58,730 nucleotides of DNA, taken from assembly GCF_001039355.2 (NCBI RefSeq), contig NW_019775592.1:144213-202942 (forward strand), written 5' to 3'. Below the pieces are notes generated by a model. That model saw only the letters and a program-made list of their open reading frames with translations. It was not told the DNA's origin and did no database searches. The position numbers and the translations under genes were made by a program. How positions within the stretch are numbered: the stretch's first letter is position 1; each line of letters starts with the position of its first letter. Source of the stretch: Lingula anatina (taxonomy: Eukaryota > Brachiopoda > Lingulata > Lingulida > Lingulidae). Below, piece by piece: positions 1-11,330 of this stretch.

Positions 1-595
1 AAAAAAAATTCATTTTTTTGAAAATTTTTGCCCGTTTGACCTTGAAATAAAGGTCAAAGGTCAAATCCAAGGGCATATTTGAAATCTACACATATGACTT
101 TTGGAAAGCCGTCTGTAGAAATTTTTCCCATAATTCCTTCCGTAGGGTAGATAATTAGCATTTAATTTTGCCATTTTTGGACAAGGGTGCATTGCAATGA
201 GTGCCACACCTAGACCCCAATACCGACAAAGCCCAAATTTTACGTGGAACGAGTTGAGATTATAGGTGACCTTAATCCAAGAGATGGGTATGGGGGCCCT
301 TACCGTCTAGGAGGAGAAGCGGTAATGGTAACATGGCGGCGGAGCCGCAGGAGCCGGCGGAGCCGGCGGAACGGACCGGATGGGACTAAAACCATGTGTA
401 CCGCCAGCGCTAACGCTGGTGGTACAATTATGAAGTGCAAATTTATGTAGAAAAGGATCAATATATTATATTGAAACTACTATTTAATCGCATGGTAGAT
501 CTAGATCAAATTTACATATTTTGAAAAAATTTTCTTCCCACAAAAAGTTATTGTGCAACAATGGAACATTGTGAAACTGAAACTTAATTCTTTAC
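1..595. other. Left flank without a recognised exon
   Basis: No exon is recognised here. It must be intron of the minus-strand membrane-protein gene if that gene continues to the left. Positions 334-380 hold a short GC-rich minisatellite built on a 9-base GCCGGCGGA-like unit, strikingly GC-rich for this window. The first 240 bases look like dispersed repeat sequence with TGACCTT motifs, as is common in marine invertebrate introns. Confidence 0.5.
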
Positions 596-760
596 CCTCG
601 TGTCTGTCCTAACATTGAGTTTCCATTGACATGATACCACTTCATATACATAGGTATACAGTAACAGCAGCACCACAGTTACAGGATATATGAAATTTAG
701 CAGATCCCAGCCCAGTCTCTGAGGAGTGATAGACTCTTTACCAAAGGGCCTCCAACTTAC
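596..760 (-). CDS. Membrane protein of unknown family, exon 4 (first membrane helix)
   Basis: Read on the minus strand, an acceptor ending TTCACAG precedes 165 bases (55 codons, phase 0 at both ends), followed by a GTAAAG donor. The product starts VSWRPFGKES and contains a clear hydrophobic helix, LNFIYPVTVVLLLLYTYVYE, about residues 192-211 of the joined model. It joins in frame to the exon at 1288-1395. The Arg-Leu-Leu-Thr-Phe then Trp-Arg-Pro-Phe stretch just before the first helix is loosely reminiscent of the N terminus of gustatory-receptor-like (Gr/GRL) seven-helix proteins. That is only an impression; no diagnostic motif lies in the window. Confidence 0.65.
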
Positions 761-1287
761 CTGTGAATGAAAATAAAAAGATGAAACATAGGAGAAGTTG
801 TTACTCAAACCAAATAACAAGAAGAACCTATTTTGTAATAAACAATGTACCGAAAATGCAAAATGAAGCCCTGGGAGGAAATGGAAAATGCTTTTTTGAC
901 TATTAATCAAACTATTATATAAGATAGTCAGTGGGAGTTGACAACCTATTATATGTAGAATAGGAGCAGAAAACAAACAGGGGGAAACAAGACCAATCAC
1001 TGCAAAATTCAACCTTTAGAGGAGACTCAAAAATAGTGGTACCATCTAAAGAAAAGAAATACATTATCTACGAATGCCAATTAAAGTTCAGATTGTGTTA
1101 GGTGTGATATAGGTATTGTGACTGGATGTGCCTCGTTGTGCTGGCAGAGACTGAAATTTCGAGGACTTTTTAAAAACAGTTTTATAAAATAAATGTCCAT
1201 CTTTCATCCATGCTTAGTTCTAAAAGAGATAAATAGTTTAACTTAATGCTAAATCAGTATTAAGCATTAGAACAAGAGATAACTCAC

Positions 1288-1395
1288 AAAGGTAAGCAGT
1301 CTGAAGTATGGCTGTAAGACCACCGACTTGCACCTCTTCAGTGCAGAGGTGGTGAAATTCAAGCTCTGTCCTTCCCAGCCGTCTAGGTCTGTGAT
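1288..1395 (-). CDS. Membrane protein of unknown family, exon 3
   Basis: On the minus strand, acceptor CATTCCAG is followed by 108 bases (36 codons, phase 0/0) and a GTGAGT donor. The product begins ITDLDGWEGQ and ends LQPYFRLLTF. It joins without a frame break to the exons at 2598-2871 and 596-760. The long open reading frame in another frame across the same bases is a shadow: only this frame matches its neighbours' phases. Confidence 0.65.
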
Positions 1396-2321
1396 CTGGA
1401 ATGAGACAAATATGGATGACGTAAAAACACCAAAACAATGCAAACTGTGTATATGTAAAGTGATGCTGAAAATAAAAAGTTTCCTGCAGCAACATGAACA
1501 TTATGGAACACAGTATGTAGGGGAGTAAACGCTAATAAATAGTATACTCCCTACTTGAATTTGGAGATAATTGTAAAAATGAGAAGATGATTCATCCATG
1601 GACAAAGCTAAATTGACATCAATGAAGCTGATTTGATTGGTCCCATCACACAACTGGCAAATGGGTAATATACTGGGGGGGGGGGCATACATTGCAACCT
1701 TCATCTTCTTTAAAGATGTATATATGTTATCTTTTGAGAAAACATAGACCGACATTTCTAACAAAGTTTCAGCTAATTTTTTTATTAAAATTATTAAATG
1801 GATTTGAACTATTCAAAATAAATGATATATTATTTTAGTTAAAATCATATATTAAACAAAGTGAATCAGGGAGATGAAATTGGTAGCCTATTTTGTAGTT
1901 TAAAAAGAAGCAAACATTTTCAGGTGAGCAGCTAAGAGGTGAAAACTGCAGGATAAATGACTTCACCAAAAGAGCTACGGGCTAGCAACAACGAAAATAC
2001 TTCTACTTTGCTTCAATTGGCTAATATGGGATAATAAAGCTCATGGGGACAATTTAACTGTATCAAGTAAGGTACGTTGAAGGGAAATTTTTTGATTTTA
2101 TTTTAATCAGAGGCTATAATAATTTTCTTTTTTTTGAGGGGGGTGGAGAAGGGGGTAATTCAAAAACTCATACTGTGGTCCTCCATGTCTTGCAGGAGTC
2201 ACTACTGCCCTCTATATCTGAGTGCAGAGATTCTGTGTAATTAATGGGTTTCAACGAGTTACAAGGTATCCTTGCAGTAAGAAGTGGGCCTAGAGGTTTT
2301 CTGAACTAAAATGCAAAATAA

Positions 2322-2326
2322 ACAAA

Positions 2327-2369
<43 letters not shown>
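2322..2369. repeat. (AAAT)n microsatellite
   Basis: About twelve AAAT units in intron 2 of the minus-strand gene, followed 70 bases later by a (TTCA)-like run. Confidence 0.95.
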
Positions 2370-2370
<1 letters not shown>

Positions 2371-2597
2371 ATAGTTAAGAAATGCTGTTTATAGGTATTG
2401 CTTTGTTTTCTATTTTTTTTTCTTATTCATTCATTCATTCACTCATTTATTCACTCATTCTTTTTTAGGAGGCTTCTGAGATATAACATTGAGTTGAAAT
2501 TAAGCTGACAAGTATTCTGACCATGCACACACGCACGCGGACACACACATACACACACACACATACACGAAGACACACACACATATATAAAACTTAC

Positions 2598-2871
2598 TGT
2601 AACTCTGACAGCGCTAGACTCCACAGAATTAGACAATGAGTTAGCTGCCTGCAATTCGTTCTCCTGTAACAAAACTTCCCGACTGAGATATTTAATTGGG
2701 GAACTCGTAACAACTCCAGTGCCCCCGTTGCTGGGGCCATCTTCCATCTGGCCATTTAGAGGTCTATGCACAACAAATTCCACCTCCGGTTCCTCCAAGT
2801 CTTTCTCTACATCAGAATCAGAAGAGGGCGTCCCCAAGCCTTTTGCTGTGTCCTCTTCCGATGTCATCTTC
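2598..2871 (-). CDS. Membrane protein of unknown family, exon 2 (acidic, Ser-rich)
   Basis: On the minus strand, acceptor TTCTTTTAG is followed by 274 bases ending at a GTAAGT donor. The first base completes a Gly codon begun in the exon at 10142-10272; the frame then reads K-M-T-S-E-E and stays open to the donor. The product is acidic and low in complexity (PSSDSDVEKDLEEPEVE), so it is probably a disordered cytoplasmic N-terminal segment. The internal ATG at 2867 could be an alternative start if the upstream exon is skipped. Just past the donor lies a CA microsatellite. Confidence 0.65.
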
Positions 2872-3373
2872 CTAAAAGAAACGAAATGTGCCATTATAAA
2901 TATGAGAAAACTACGGTAACATACAAACATGTAAATTTGTGCCTTTTCAGTTTGATTCCAACGCAATAATAAGGCAACAACAAAGCTGATATTGGGATCT
3001 TTTTTTTTTACATGCCTGTCTGACCCTATATTAGGTGGATATATTTATAAACATGTTTACCACATATGACAATAGTAAGATATTTGGCTGACAGGTGCAC
3101 CAGTTAGGTCGTATCAGTACACTTTGATATCACTGCAGAACAGGTCACTGACCGTATATAATAGTATTTGTATATATGTAAATATCATTGTCCTCATGTC
3201 TCACTCATAAATTTATTGTTTTTATAAGTTACTTATTTTTATGTCTTTAACATGTTCTTTGCTAACATGTTAATTTCAAGAGCTTGTATTGATATCAGTG
3301 TCAACAATATATAGAATAATAGATTAGGTAAATGTATTATTGTTATTATTATTATCGTGTGCTTGTGCAAATG

Positions 3374-3374
3374 A

Positions 3375-3414
<40 letters not shown>
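3374..3414. repeat. (CA)n microsatellite
   Basis: About twenty CA units. Open frames across it on both strands are repeat artefacts (poly-Thr/His and poly-Val/Cys). Confidence 0.97.
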
Positions 3415-3416
<2 letters not shown>

Positions 3417-4293
3417 GAAAATGTATACTTATCACCATGAAAGCATGTACAAACAAGGAGCTTTACATGTAACAATTATTACAACAGTAATTAGAAATAA
3501 TGACAATGAAAAATTATCAACCTCCACACTTCAAAGTTCAGACCACTGCATTCAGCCAGTAGCCAGCATATCTTAGCTCGCAGACCCGACATCCATGCCA
3601 GTTATTATGGTCTATTATCAATGTATAATATTAGTTAACAGTTATTTTCAGTTCATGACTAAAAGTGCCATAAGGTTTATCAAGCTATAGTAAAACTTAA
3701 TTATTTTTAATATTCAATTCGGCACTTAAAAAATAATAACTTAAAAAAAAACAGTGGCATTGACTATCTATTTTAACTAAACCAAGCAAGAAACACTAGC
3801 TATCAGTATGGTGAAAAATGGTTATAAAACTGACAGACTGTTCCCTAGCTACCACATACCTACTGTATTTCTGTATTTCTTTAGACGACTGCAGTATAGT
3901 CCAAGGCAATTAATCCAGCTCAGGATATCTATCTGACTGGGGATTTCACAATCTTAGCCTGCTATATAGTAACTGTCACCAGCGCTGAGACATACGTACA
4001 GTGTCTCAAGTTATTATCAGGTATCTATAGATGCTCCTGTAGACACTTTGCTGGTTATTTATTAACTATGGATATAACTAGCTTGACATCACACAGGAGT
4101 AGGTCAGACATATAAGTAAGCACTATGAGTAGACCTGGTTCTAAGTTGGACTACTTGTGACCTTGAATAAAAACTTATTGTATGCTCCATCTACATATTA
4201 TCTATCATGTAACAAGTTAAGCCCTTTTTTTGACTGCTTCTGAGTCATCCCATATTTTGTTTGTGCACATATGCTCACACACATGCAAACTTG

Positions 4294-4348
4294 GAGAGAG
4301 AGAGAGAGAGAGAGAGATAGAGGGGGAGAGAGAGAGAGGGGGGGGGGG
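4294..4348. repeat. (GA)n plus poly-G tract
   Basis: GA dinucleotides merge into GGGGGAGAGAG and then a run of G. Confidence 0.95.
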
Positions 4349-4917
4349 AAGTGCAGTGACATGCAATATGCAATTATAGGTATGACTATTATGACTGCAT
4401 TTAGAATCAGGTCTTTTAGACTAAAAACAGCCTCGCATTAAGTTAGCCCCAATGGTATCTAGTATGAAACAAATATACTAGTACTGTCCATAATAACTGT
4501 GTACCTTACCTAGTAAGTAGACGTACTGAAGAATCCATGAAAACTGATTTAGTCTGACTCCTTAGCAATTGACTCCTTAGCTTCCCAAATGTAACACACA
4601 GTAAATGTTTAGATTTGCGCCATGTATTTCTAAAGGATCTCTATCTTTAACATAATACAGTAAGAAAGGAAGTAAACAAGTGCAGAGACTGTTACTAGTA
4701 TGTACGCATGCTGAAGTAGGTCACAGAAACCAAAGGTGCTTGCAAGTTTGAAATTACATGTCAAATATTTTTTTTAGCTCTTCAAAAAGCACAACCAGGT
4801 TTATTCAAGAGTACATAACTTCACTTAGCAAAATATCAGGCCTGCTGTAAACTCACAGCAAATTTGCTGCAAACTGCAACTCCTTCTTGCAAATTTGCAT
4901 TAAATTTGCTGCAATAT

Positions 4918-5234
4918 CAGGCCTACCCAACTACCAGACTCGGCACTGAATGATCCTGAATTCACCCGTAGATCAGACCACACTACCCGTTTTCAAGGTG
5001 TGTGTCAGATCGCATTACACAGTATCAGATGCGACACCGCTCTTGCCTAGTACGCGATGTGATAGTGACGATTCTCAGCGGGGTTGAAAAGCATTGCATC
5101 CCCACTCAAAATTTGTTCAGGGTATGATACTGTGTAATGCGATCTGGCACACACCTTGAAAACGGGTAGTGTGGTCTGATCTACCAGTGAATTCAGGATC
5201 ATTCGGTGCCGAGTCTGGTAGTTGGGTAGGCCTG
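4918..5234. mobile_element. Fold-back (MITE-like) element with about 110-bp inverted arms
   Basis: The left arm (about 4918-5027) starts CAGGCCTACCCAACTACCAG, and its reverse complement recurs at about 5125-5234, with a few mismatches and a spacer of roughly 97 bases. Outside the arms lie TTTGCTGCAA-type motifs on both sides. There is no coding capacity. This is the pattern of a non-autonomous fold-back DNA element in the long intron of the minus-strand gene. Confidence 0.8.
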
Positions 5235-5961
5235 AATATGGCTGCAAATCAGCAGCAATAAATTTTTTCTTGCAAACTCCTGCAAACTTGTTGCTGCAAA
5301 CTTTTCATTTTTCTAAGGGTTCTTCATAGTCTCTGTATGGTTATAGCTATAGATACCGAGATAGAGCAGCATGTGACTCCAGCAGAATAAGGCATTCAAT
5401 CTGCTAATTAAATTCAATAATATTTATTTCTAAAATTATCTATTTCTCTATATTTTTTGAGAGGCCGAGTATGAGTTATGTGCTGACTTGAAATTCTAGA
5501 ATTCTGGAACTGGCCAAGTTAATTCTATATCTGAGGCTACTGCATGGTACACTTTCAGTAACACCTACAGTATCATGAAAAGTAAAGGAAAAAATGAGTA
5601 TAAGCTTTTTAAGGAGGACAATAATTATTTTCAATTTTATTTGTCAAATTGCTGGTTATCTTGAAATCATACATATTAAAAATATATCATATTAATAAAC
5701 TTAAACCCATAATATTAATTGAATATCTTACATACAGTACGCAAATCCAGCTTACATACTAGTATATTGGAGTGTTCAGATAAACCTATCATGCTAGCTA
5801 GAAAGATCCAACTCTGTAGGAGATTCTCTCAAAGTACAATCACTGTAATCGGCTTGAGTGTCTGACAGGATGCCCTCAAGTTGCTATATGGGGCACTTAA
5901 CCAATTATAACTAGCTATAAACTTAATGTCAGGCGAATCAAACAATAAAGGTGAATATTAG

Positions 5962-6187
5962 ACCCCATTTCCATAGATTTTTAGATCAATCTATCCCTGT
6001 GGGGAGTCTCACTAGATTACTGTCAGATTGGCAGGCTTAAGTGTCTGTCCTTGCCTACTAAAAGCTGTAAGGGGGTAATAACTATGGTGCCCGCTCGGCT
6101 GACTGCAATTTAGTGTGAACCCCCAGGGAGTTAGGTCAATCTAAAATTTAATCTCTAGATCTATCTAAATCTCTGGGAAAGCACCCT
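5962..6187 (+). mobile_element. MITE family A, copy 1
   Basis: It begins ACCCCATTTCCATAGATTTT and shares long blocks with 8313-8523: GGGGAGTCTCACTAGATTAC, AGCTGTAAGGGGGTAAT and CCCCCAGGGAGTTAGGTC. The right end has drifted (CTCTGGGAAAGCACCC). It is about 220 bp and non-coding. Confidence 0.75.
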
Positions 6188-6288
6188 TACACTGAATGTA
6201 CTTTAATGATAATATCCTGCTGAGTTGGATCAATCCAGCTGCTATATGATGTTAAATTCTGAACTCTGTCACGTGCTACCCCCCCCCC

Positions 6289-6320
6289 CCACCACCACCA
6301 CCACCACCACCACCACCACC
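6289..6320. repeat. (CAC)n trinucleotide repeat after a poly-C run
   Basis: Ten or so CAC units directly follow a run of ten C. Confidence 0.95.
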
Positions 6321-8312
6321 CACTAGTATGGGCACACGTGCACCCAGCAACAACATCCTATATATATATAATGCCAGTGTTTGCCACTTAGGAAAATTAG
6401 TTGCTGGACCGAAAGTACAACCATCTTGAAAAGAAGCTGGATTGAATGTCTGCTGGGTGGAAAAAATTCTCAGCCCGTTCTGAAAGTTGTCAGCCCTGGG
6501 CTGACGGTCCAGCCTTAATTTCTAATACTGTATACAATGCGATACATATAATGGCCTACATGAACACTGGTCACTGTGGTGACAACTCAGACACATGACC
6601 TGTAAGTAATCAGGGTAAATGACCTGAACCCTTGACCAGCTGACCCCAGTGAGTATACAGAATGATCACTCAGTGAAAGCAACATGCTCTTTTAGAGGAC
6701 ATCTCTAAAATCTTGTCTTATCTAATTCCAATATCAAGAAGAACTGAGATACAAGATGTGTAATCATTTATATAATCACAAAATTTATCACATCTGTAAA
6801 CTGCAGGGGAATCAAGGACAGAGTTAAACATATATTATATGACATGACCGGCTGGTTGTTATAGTTACATAACTGTATGACATTGAACTTGTTATGATCA
6901 GGGCATGCTCTTATGAGGGGGTTGTATGTGCGTCCCTTGAAATGGATTAGATGTATGATGAGCAATTTATATACACTGCCCTGAAGCAGCAGAGAAAGTC
7001 AAGTGGTTTAAATGGTATTTTTATGCATTTAAATGTCACAAAAGTTTATACGTTAATGTATGCACAATGCATTGATCCTTTCTGACTTAACTAAGTAAAT
7101 TTTTGTCTTGCCATGAAATCTTGGAAAAATTCCAACTCTGAATTTCTCATAGAATATTATACAATAAAAATTGTCAACACCTGGTGAAAAAAATGTCCAT
7201 GAAGACATACAATGGCCAATAATATACTGACATAACACTAAATAAATAAAATGATCATCAAATCAAAGGCGAATGCAGACTAAAGGAACATATATCTCTA
7301 TCATGAGGAACTTACTTCAAAATATATAACTAATCTTCTGCAATTACACATTTTAAATGAACAAATCTTTAAACTGCTGCATAAATATTTATGAAACTCA
7401 AATTCAAATTTTATTTTAAATAATTATTCTTTACTAAAAGCAAGATAAATATCAGATTCATACAACCAATCGAACTTCAACATGACTTCGATCCTACTCT
7501 TGAATCGGTTAAGATTGTAGAAAAAAATCTAAAACTTACTTTAATCTTCAAGTTTTTTTTCAATATATCTCATCACAGCATTATAATTAATCAAATTTGT
7601 GTCACGTCTACTAAAAATAAACTTTGCACTTAGTTGCGCCTCATGTCTGTCATATATTCTTTGTTGCCTGTGGAAATGGGTCATGACTGGTTAATAATTA
7701 ACCAATCATTGACAAGTAATCTGTAACAGTATGAAGTAACATCACCTTTGACATATTTTTCTACACACGTGTCACATAATGACATTCAACATGTGAGACA
7801 ACGTATGTCTGGCAAGCTGTATAAAAAATACAACATTGATGATGTCCTGGTGGTTTCAATTAACTTTATTTTTTTGGTAAAATAAGGGTAGTCAAGATTA
7901 ATCTCTTCAAAAAAAAAAATAAATAAATAAATAAATAAAAATTTTACTACTGCTGCTGCTCAGTTACTACAACATTCAGTTTAAATTAACTTGTAAAATA
8001 TAATGCTTTATATCATTAAAACAAATTAAGCATACTGACCATCACAAATATCAAAAAAGGCAACTATAAATTTCTCTGTGCATTTGACATGCTACCTAAA
8101 AGGCTACATTACAGGCTTCATCATCAATCAAATACATGAACCATGTACGTATTACTACAATAATATTGTGCCTGGCAGCAGCATGAAACTGGCTGATAAA
8201 ATTAATAACATGATAACCCAATTATTGTACAGTCAACCTGAATTAAAAGAATTGATTGTGGTCCATTCCACAAGAACACTTTCAACCAAAAGCTGGTTCT
8301 AAACTTTATGGC

Positions 8313-8523
8313 TCTATTCCCATAGATTTTAGATTGATCTATCCCCGCGGGGAGTCTCACTAGATTACTTTCAGATAATCCGACTTAAATGTCTGTCCCG
8401 CCTTCCACAAGCTGTAAGGGGGTAATTAACTTTCATGTCCGCCTGGCTGACAGCTATTTAGCGTGAACCCCCAGGGAGTTAGGTCGATCTAAAGTAGGTC
8501 GATCTAATCTATGGAAATGGGGT
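8313..8523 (+). mobile_element. MITE family A, copy 2 (best-preserved ends)
   Basis: The ends are inverted repeats of one another: TTCCCATAGATTTTAGAT at the left and ATCTATGGAAATGGGG at the right. The interior matches copy 1 at 5962-6187 at roughly 75-80 percent by eye. There is no open frame. These are the hallmarks of a short non-autonomous DNA transposon. Confidence 0.8.
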
Positions 8524-9985
8524 GTTTGACCAAAATTTTAATCCATCCTGTCCACAAAAAAAAAAAAAAAAAAAAAGTCCAGGACATTAGATCAATTAAT
8601 TATATACTTGAAACAGTGCCAGTTTTATAGCAAGAAGGACATGGGTATATTGATTGTGACCAATAATCCCCAATTTAAATGGACACTTGATTATTATCTG
8701 ACTCACCTGAACAGCACTGATACCTCACTACCATTTCTTACCAAACCTTCTCTACTGCAAGTGCTGACATAGGAAGACATCTCATAATCCTACAGCAGTA
8801 TCAGCCTCAGTTTTAATAATTTTTATAATAATTATAATTTGTTCATTTGGTCAACAATTCCCACCATTTCCATCACAGGTTAGACCCTGATTATTCCACA
8901 CATGACTGCTACTAGTGATATAGTGACAGACGCTGCTATGAGCAACTGATTGATCAAAGTTATCACCTATGATTTGCCCTAGTGATTTGTTCCCTGGCTC
9001 AATCCTATCCTTATCCTGGGCCATGTCCTCAGATTACAATACAAATACATCATCCAGGGCCCCATTGGTTATCACAATATGGTGATACATTTCATTGTCT
9101 TATCAAGTATTGAACATAGTGATTACTATGCTTGGGGCCATTCCTCACATAATTATGCCATATAGCCTGGATATAAAATGTTCATTACATTTACTCTAGA
9201 TCTGCACTATTAGAAGTACAGCATTACAAGTACTAGATAGGATCTAATTTTCACAAACAAGAGACATGAAATCATGTGGTTTTTCAGACTCACTGAAGCC
9301 TGTTCTCTATTATTAAAGCCATGTCACAAGTTTATTAAACTGCTTTCCTTTTTTTCACATGCTCAAAAAATCAGAGCTCGTATCAGCTGCTTACTATTTA
9401 TTGCAACATTGCAAGATAACTACCGTGCAAACATCCAACTGTAAGGTATACACTGACATGGAAAGCAATTAAATCTTTTGAGAAAAAAATGACATGACAA
9501 TATTTAAATGTCTGCAAAGTCATCACTGATTATATATACCAGTTTCTAATCAACAGACACTTTACATTGTATTATGTTCATTAATTAAGTGACTGTAAAG
9601 GTGTTAAACTTTCAACAAATATAATATTTGTTTTTTAAATACCTTGCACACTTTTGGTTCTGATATGGGGTTACTTATCACTTGTCCATAATTACTCAGC
9701 AAATACAAAGTTAACTTTGTACTTACCAAATTTCTATTCTTTCAAGATTTCTCATTCCTATTTTGCATGCATGATCTCCTGTATCTTTGCCCTCTAGTGA
9801 CATCCTTCTTAACTACTGAGACATTGACAGTGCCAAAGTCCACCGTTAAACAAACTAGCGCTATATCAGATAACCATATTTGATAAATCCAAAATCATAA
9901 AAAAGATAACAATAGTTATGAGTTAGATACCATAAAAGTTAAAGAACAAAAAAAGATTATGTTATAAGTTTATGATAGCATGCAG

Positions 9986-10110
9986 AATGGAAGGAAGGAA
10001 AGAAGGAAGAAAGGAGGAGGGATGGAAGAAGGGAAGACAATAGATATTGAGAGAGAATTAAGGAACAAATTTAAAGAAAGAAAAGGAGAAAGAAAGAGAG
10101 ATAAAATCAA
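9986..10110. repeat. Purine-rich AAGG/GGA tract
   Basis: Imperfect AAGGAAGG, GGAGGAGGG and AAAGAGAG runs lie just downstream of the first-coding-exon donor of the minus-strand gene. The plus-strand open frame across it is compositional. Confidence 0.85.
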
Positions 10111-10141
10111 ACAATTCATTTATCTAAATATTTTAACTCAC

Positions 10142-10272
10142 CCAGAGTCCAGCAGAGGGCAGTCCTCGTCCACTCCCAGTGACTCTGGACACACAGGAAT
10201 GAGGAGTGGACAGTCATTGACCACACCTGGTGGACAGTCCATACAGTCTGGTGGGGGATAGTTCAATGACAT
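10142..10272 (-). CDS. Membrane protein of unknown family, first coding exon (start codon)
   Basis: On the minus strand, ATG at 10272 opens 131 bases ending in CTGG before a GTGAGT donor (phase 2), matching the single leading base of the next exon 7.3 kb away. The peptide MSLNYPPPDCMDCPPGVVND continues with regularly spaced Cys, Pro and Asp residues; there is no signal peptide. With the three following exons it gives 226 residues: Cys/Pro start, acidic linker, conserved-looking stretch, first membrane helix. The rest lies left of the window. I do not recognise the family; a Gr-like or other multi-pass receptor is one possibility, at low confidence. The upstream acceptor AAAAG lies directly before the ATG, so a 5' UTR exon further right is expected. 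Confidence 0.6.
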
Positions 10273-10990
10273 CTTTTATGATAATGATTGTGAATGTCTG
10301 AGCTTTACATATTGGAGCTGAAAAGAAAAAATACAACAAGCATATGACCTTGATCTCATTTTGTGTTGTTTTCCCTTTAAGACTAACTGTGCTTTTTATC
10401 ATGCAAAGCACATCTCTGTCTGTCCCATGTACAGACACCTGGTGGCTGGGAAAGATGTGTTTCATGTTACAATAATGATAATTATCTTATTCCTTTCTAG
10501 CACAAAGTTTACAGAGCCTATAGATCTATAGCCACATATTTGATTTTGCATGGCACATAATTAGCACAGTCGCATTTATATATATATATATAAAAATCTA
10601 AAAATAATAATATGATGATGAAAACTGATAAAAGAAATGACAGCAGAGTCAACTGTTTTTTAAGAAAAAAAGGCAAATAAAGTTATGTCCCATTCCTCTA
10701 ATTCACATAAAGAGAATCAAACATTTATATTGGCAAAAAAATTTTTTTCTGGAAATTTAAAGAATTTTCATTAATACTCTTCAAAAAATTTGGATAGTTC
10801 CTGCTTTGGACCAAGTGATTTCTAAACTCTATAGAGTCAGGAAGAACAAAGCAGACTTTTTTACTAATTTGGCACAGACTGGGCTTTGGACCAAAAGAAA
10901 CACATTTTAAAAAAAATGTTAAACGAAGACATTTAAGAGCAATTACATATGCACTGTGCCATATAGAAAATAGAAAACACTCTAGCTTCT

Positions 10991-11101
10991 ATTTAAATTA
11001 TTGTTTTTCTTTTTATCAAGAGCTTATAAAATATGTAGGTTTTACAGTAAAACCTACATATTTTATAAGCTCTTGATAAAAAGAAAAACAATAATTTAAA
11101 T
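10991..11101. repeat. Perfect 111-bp palindrome (55-bp arms, 1-base loop)
   Basis: The left arm 10991-11045 runs ATTTAAATTATTG to GTAGGTTTTAC; after a single A the exact reverse complement runs from GTAAAACCTAC to CAATAATTTAAAT. I see no mismatch. A 16-base direct repeat, ACTCTAGCTTCTATTT, occurs at its left edge (10979-10994) and again about 37 bases beyond the right arm (11138-11153). Confidence 0.9.
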
Positions 11102-11158
11102 TGATACATACAGAGCTAATGAAACTCTTCTCTCAACTCTAGCTTCTATTTGTTACTG

Positions 11159-11330
11159 AGCAGGCCCGTAGCCAAGGGGGGTTCGGGGGGTTCGAAAGAA
11201 CCACCCTTTTTGCTGGGAAAAGGTCCACTCTGGGTAAAATTTGATCTATGTACTTGAGGATTTTATGGTAAAAGGTCCACTTTTTCAGAAAACGAACCCC
11301 CCCTCTGAAATTGCTCGCTACGGAGCTGCT
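11159..11330 (+). mobile_element. MITE family C, copy 1
   Basis: The terminal inverted repeats are AGCAGGCCCGTAGCCA and TCGCTACGGAGCTGCT. The interior phrase AAAAGGTCCACTCTGGGTA recurs at 30434-30614. It has no coding capacity. Confidence 0.7.

Noticed and set aside
584-1012. Minus-strand 142-codon open frame
   Set aside because: Only its last 55 codons (596-760) are bounded by splice sites and fit the neighbours; the rest is intron.
2719-2969. Plus-strand open frames over the acidic exon
   Set aside because: Shadows of the minus-strand coding exon at 2598-2871.
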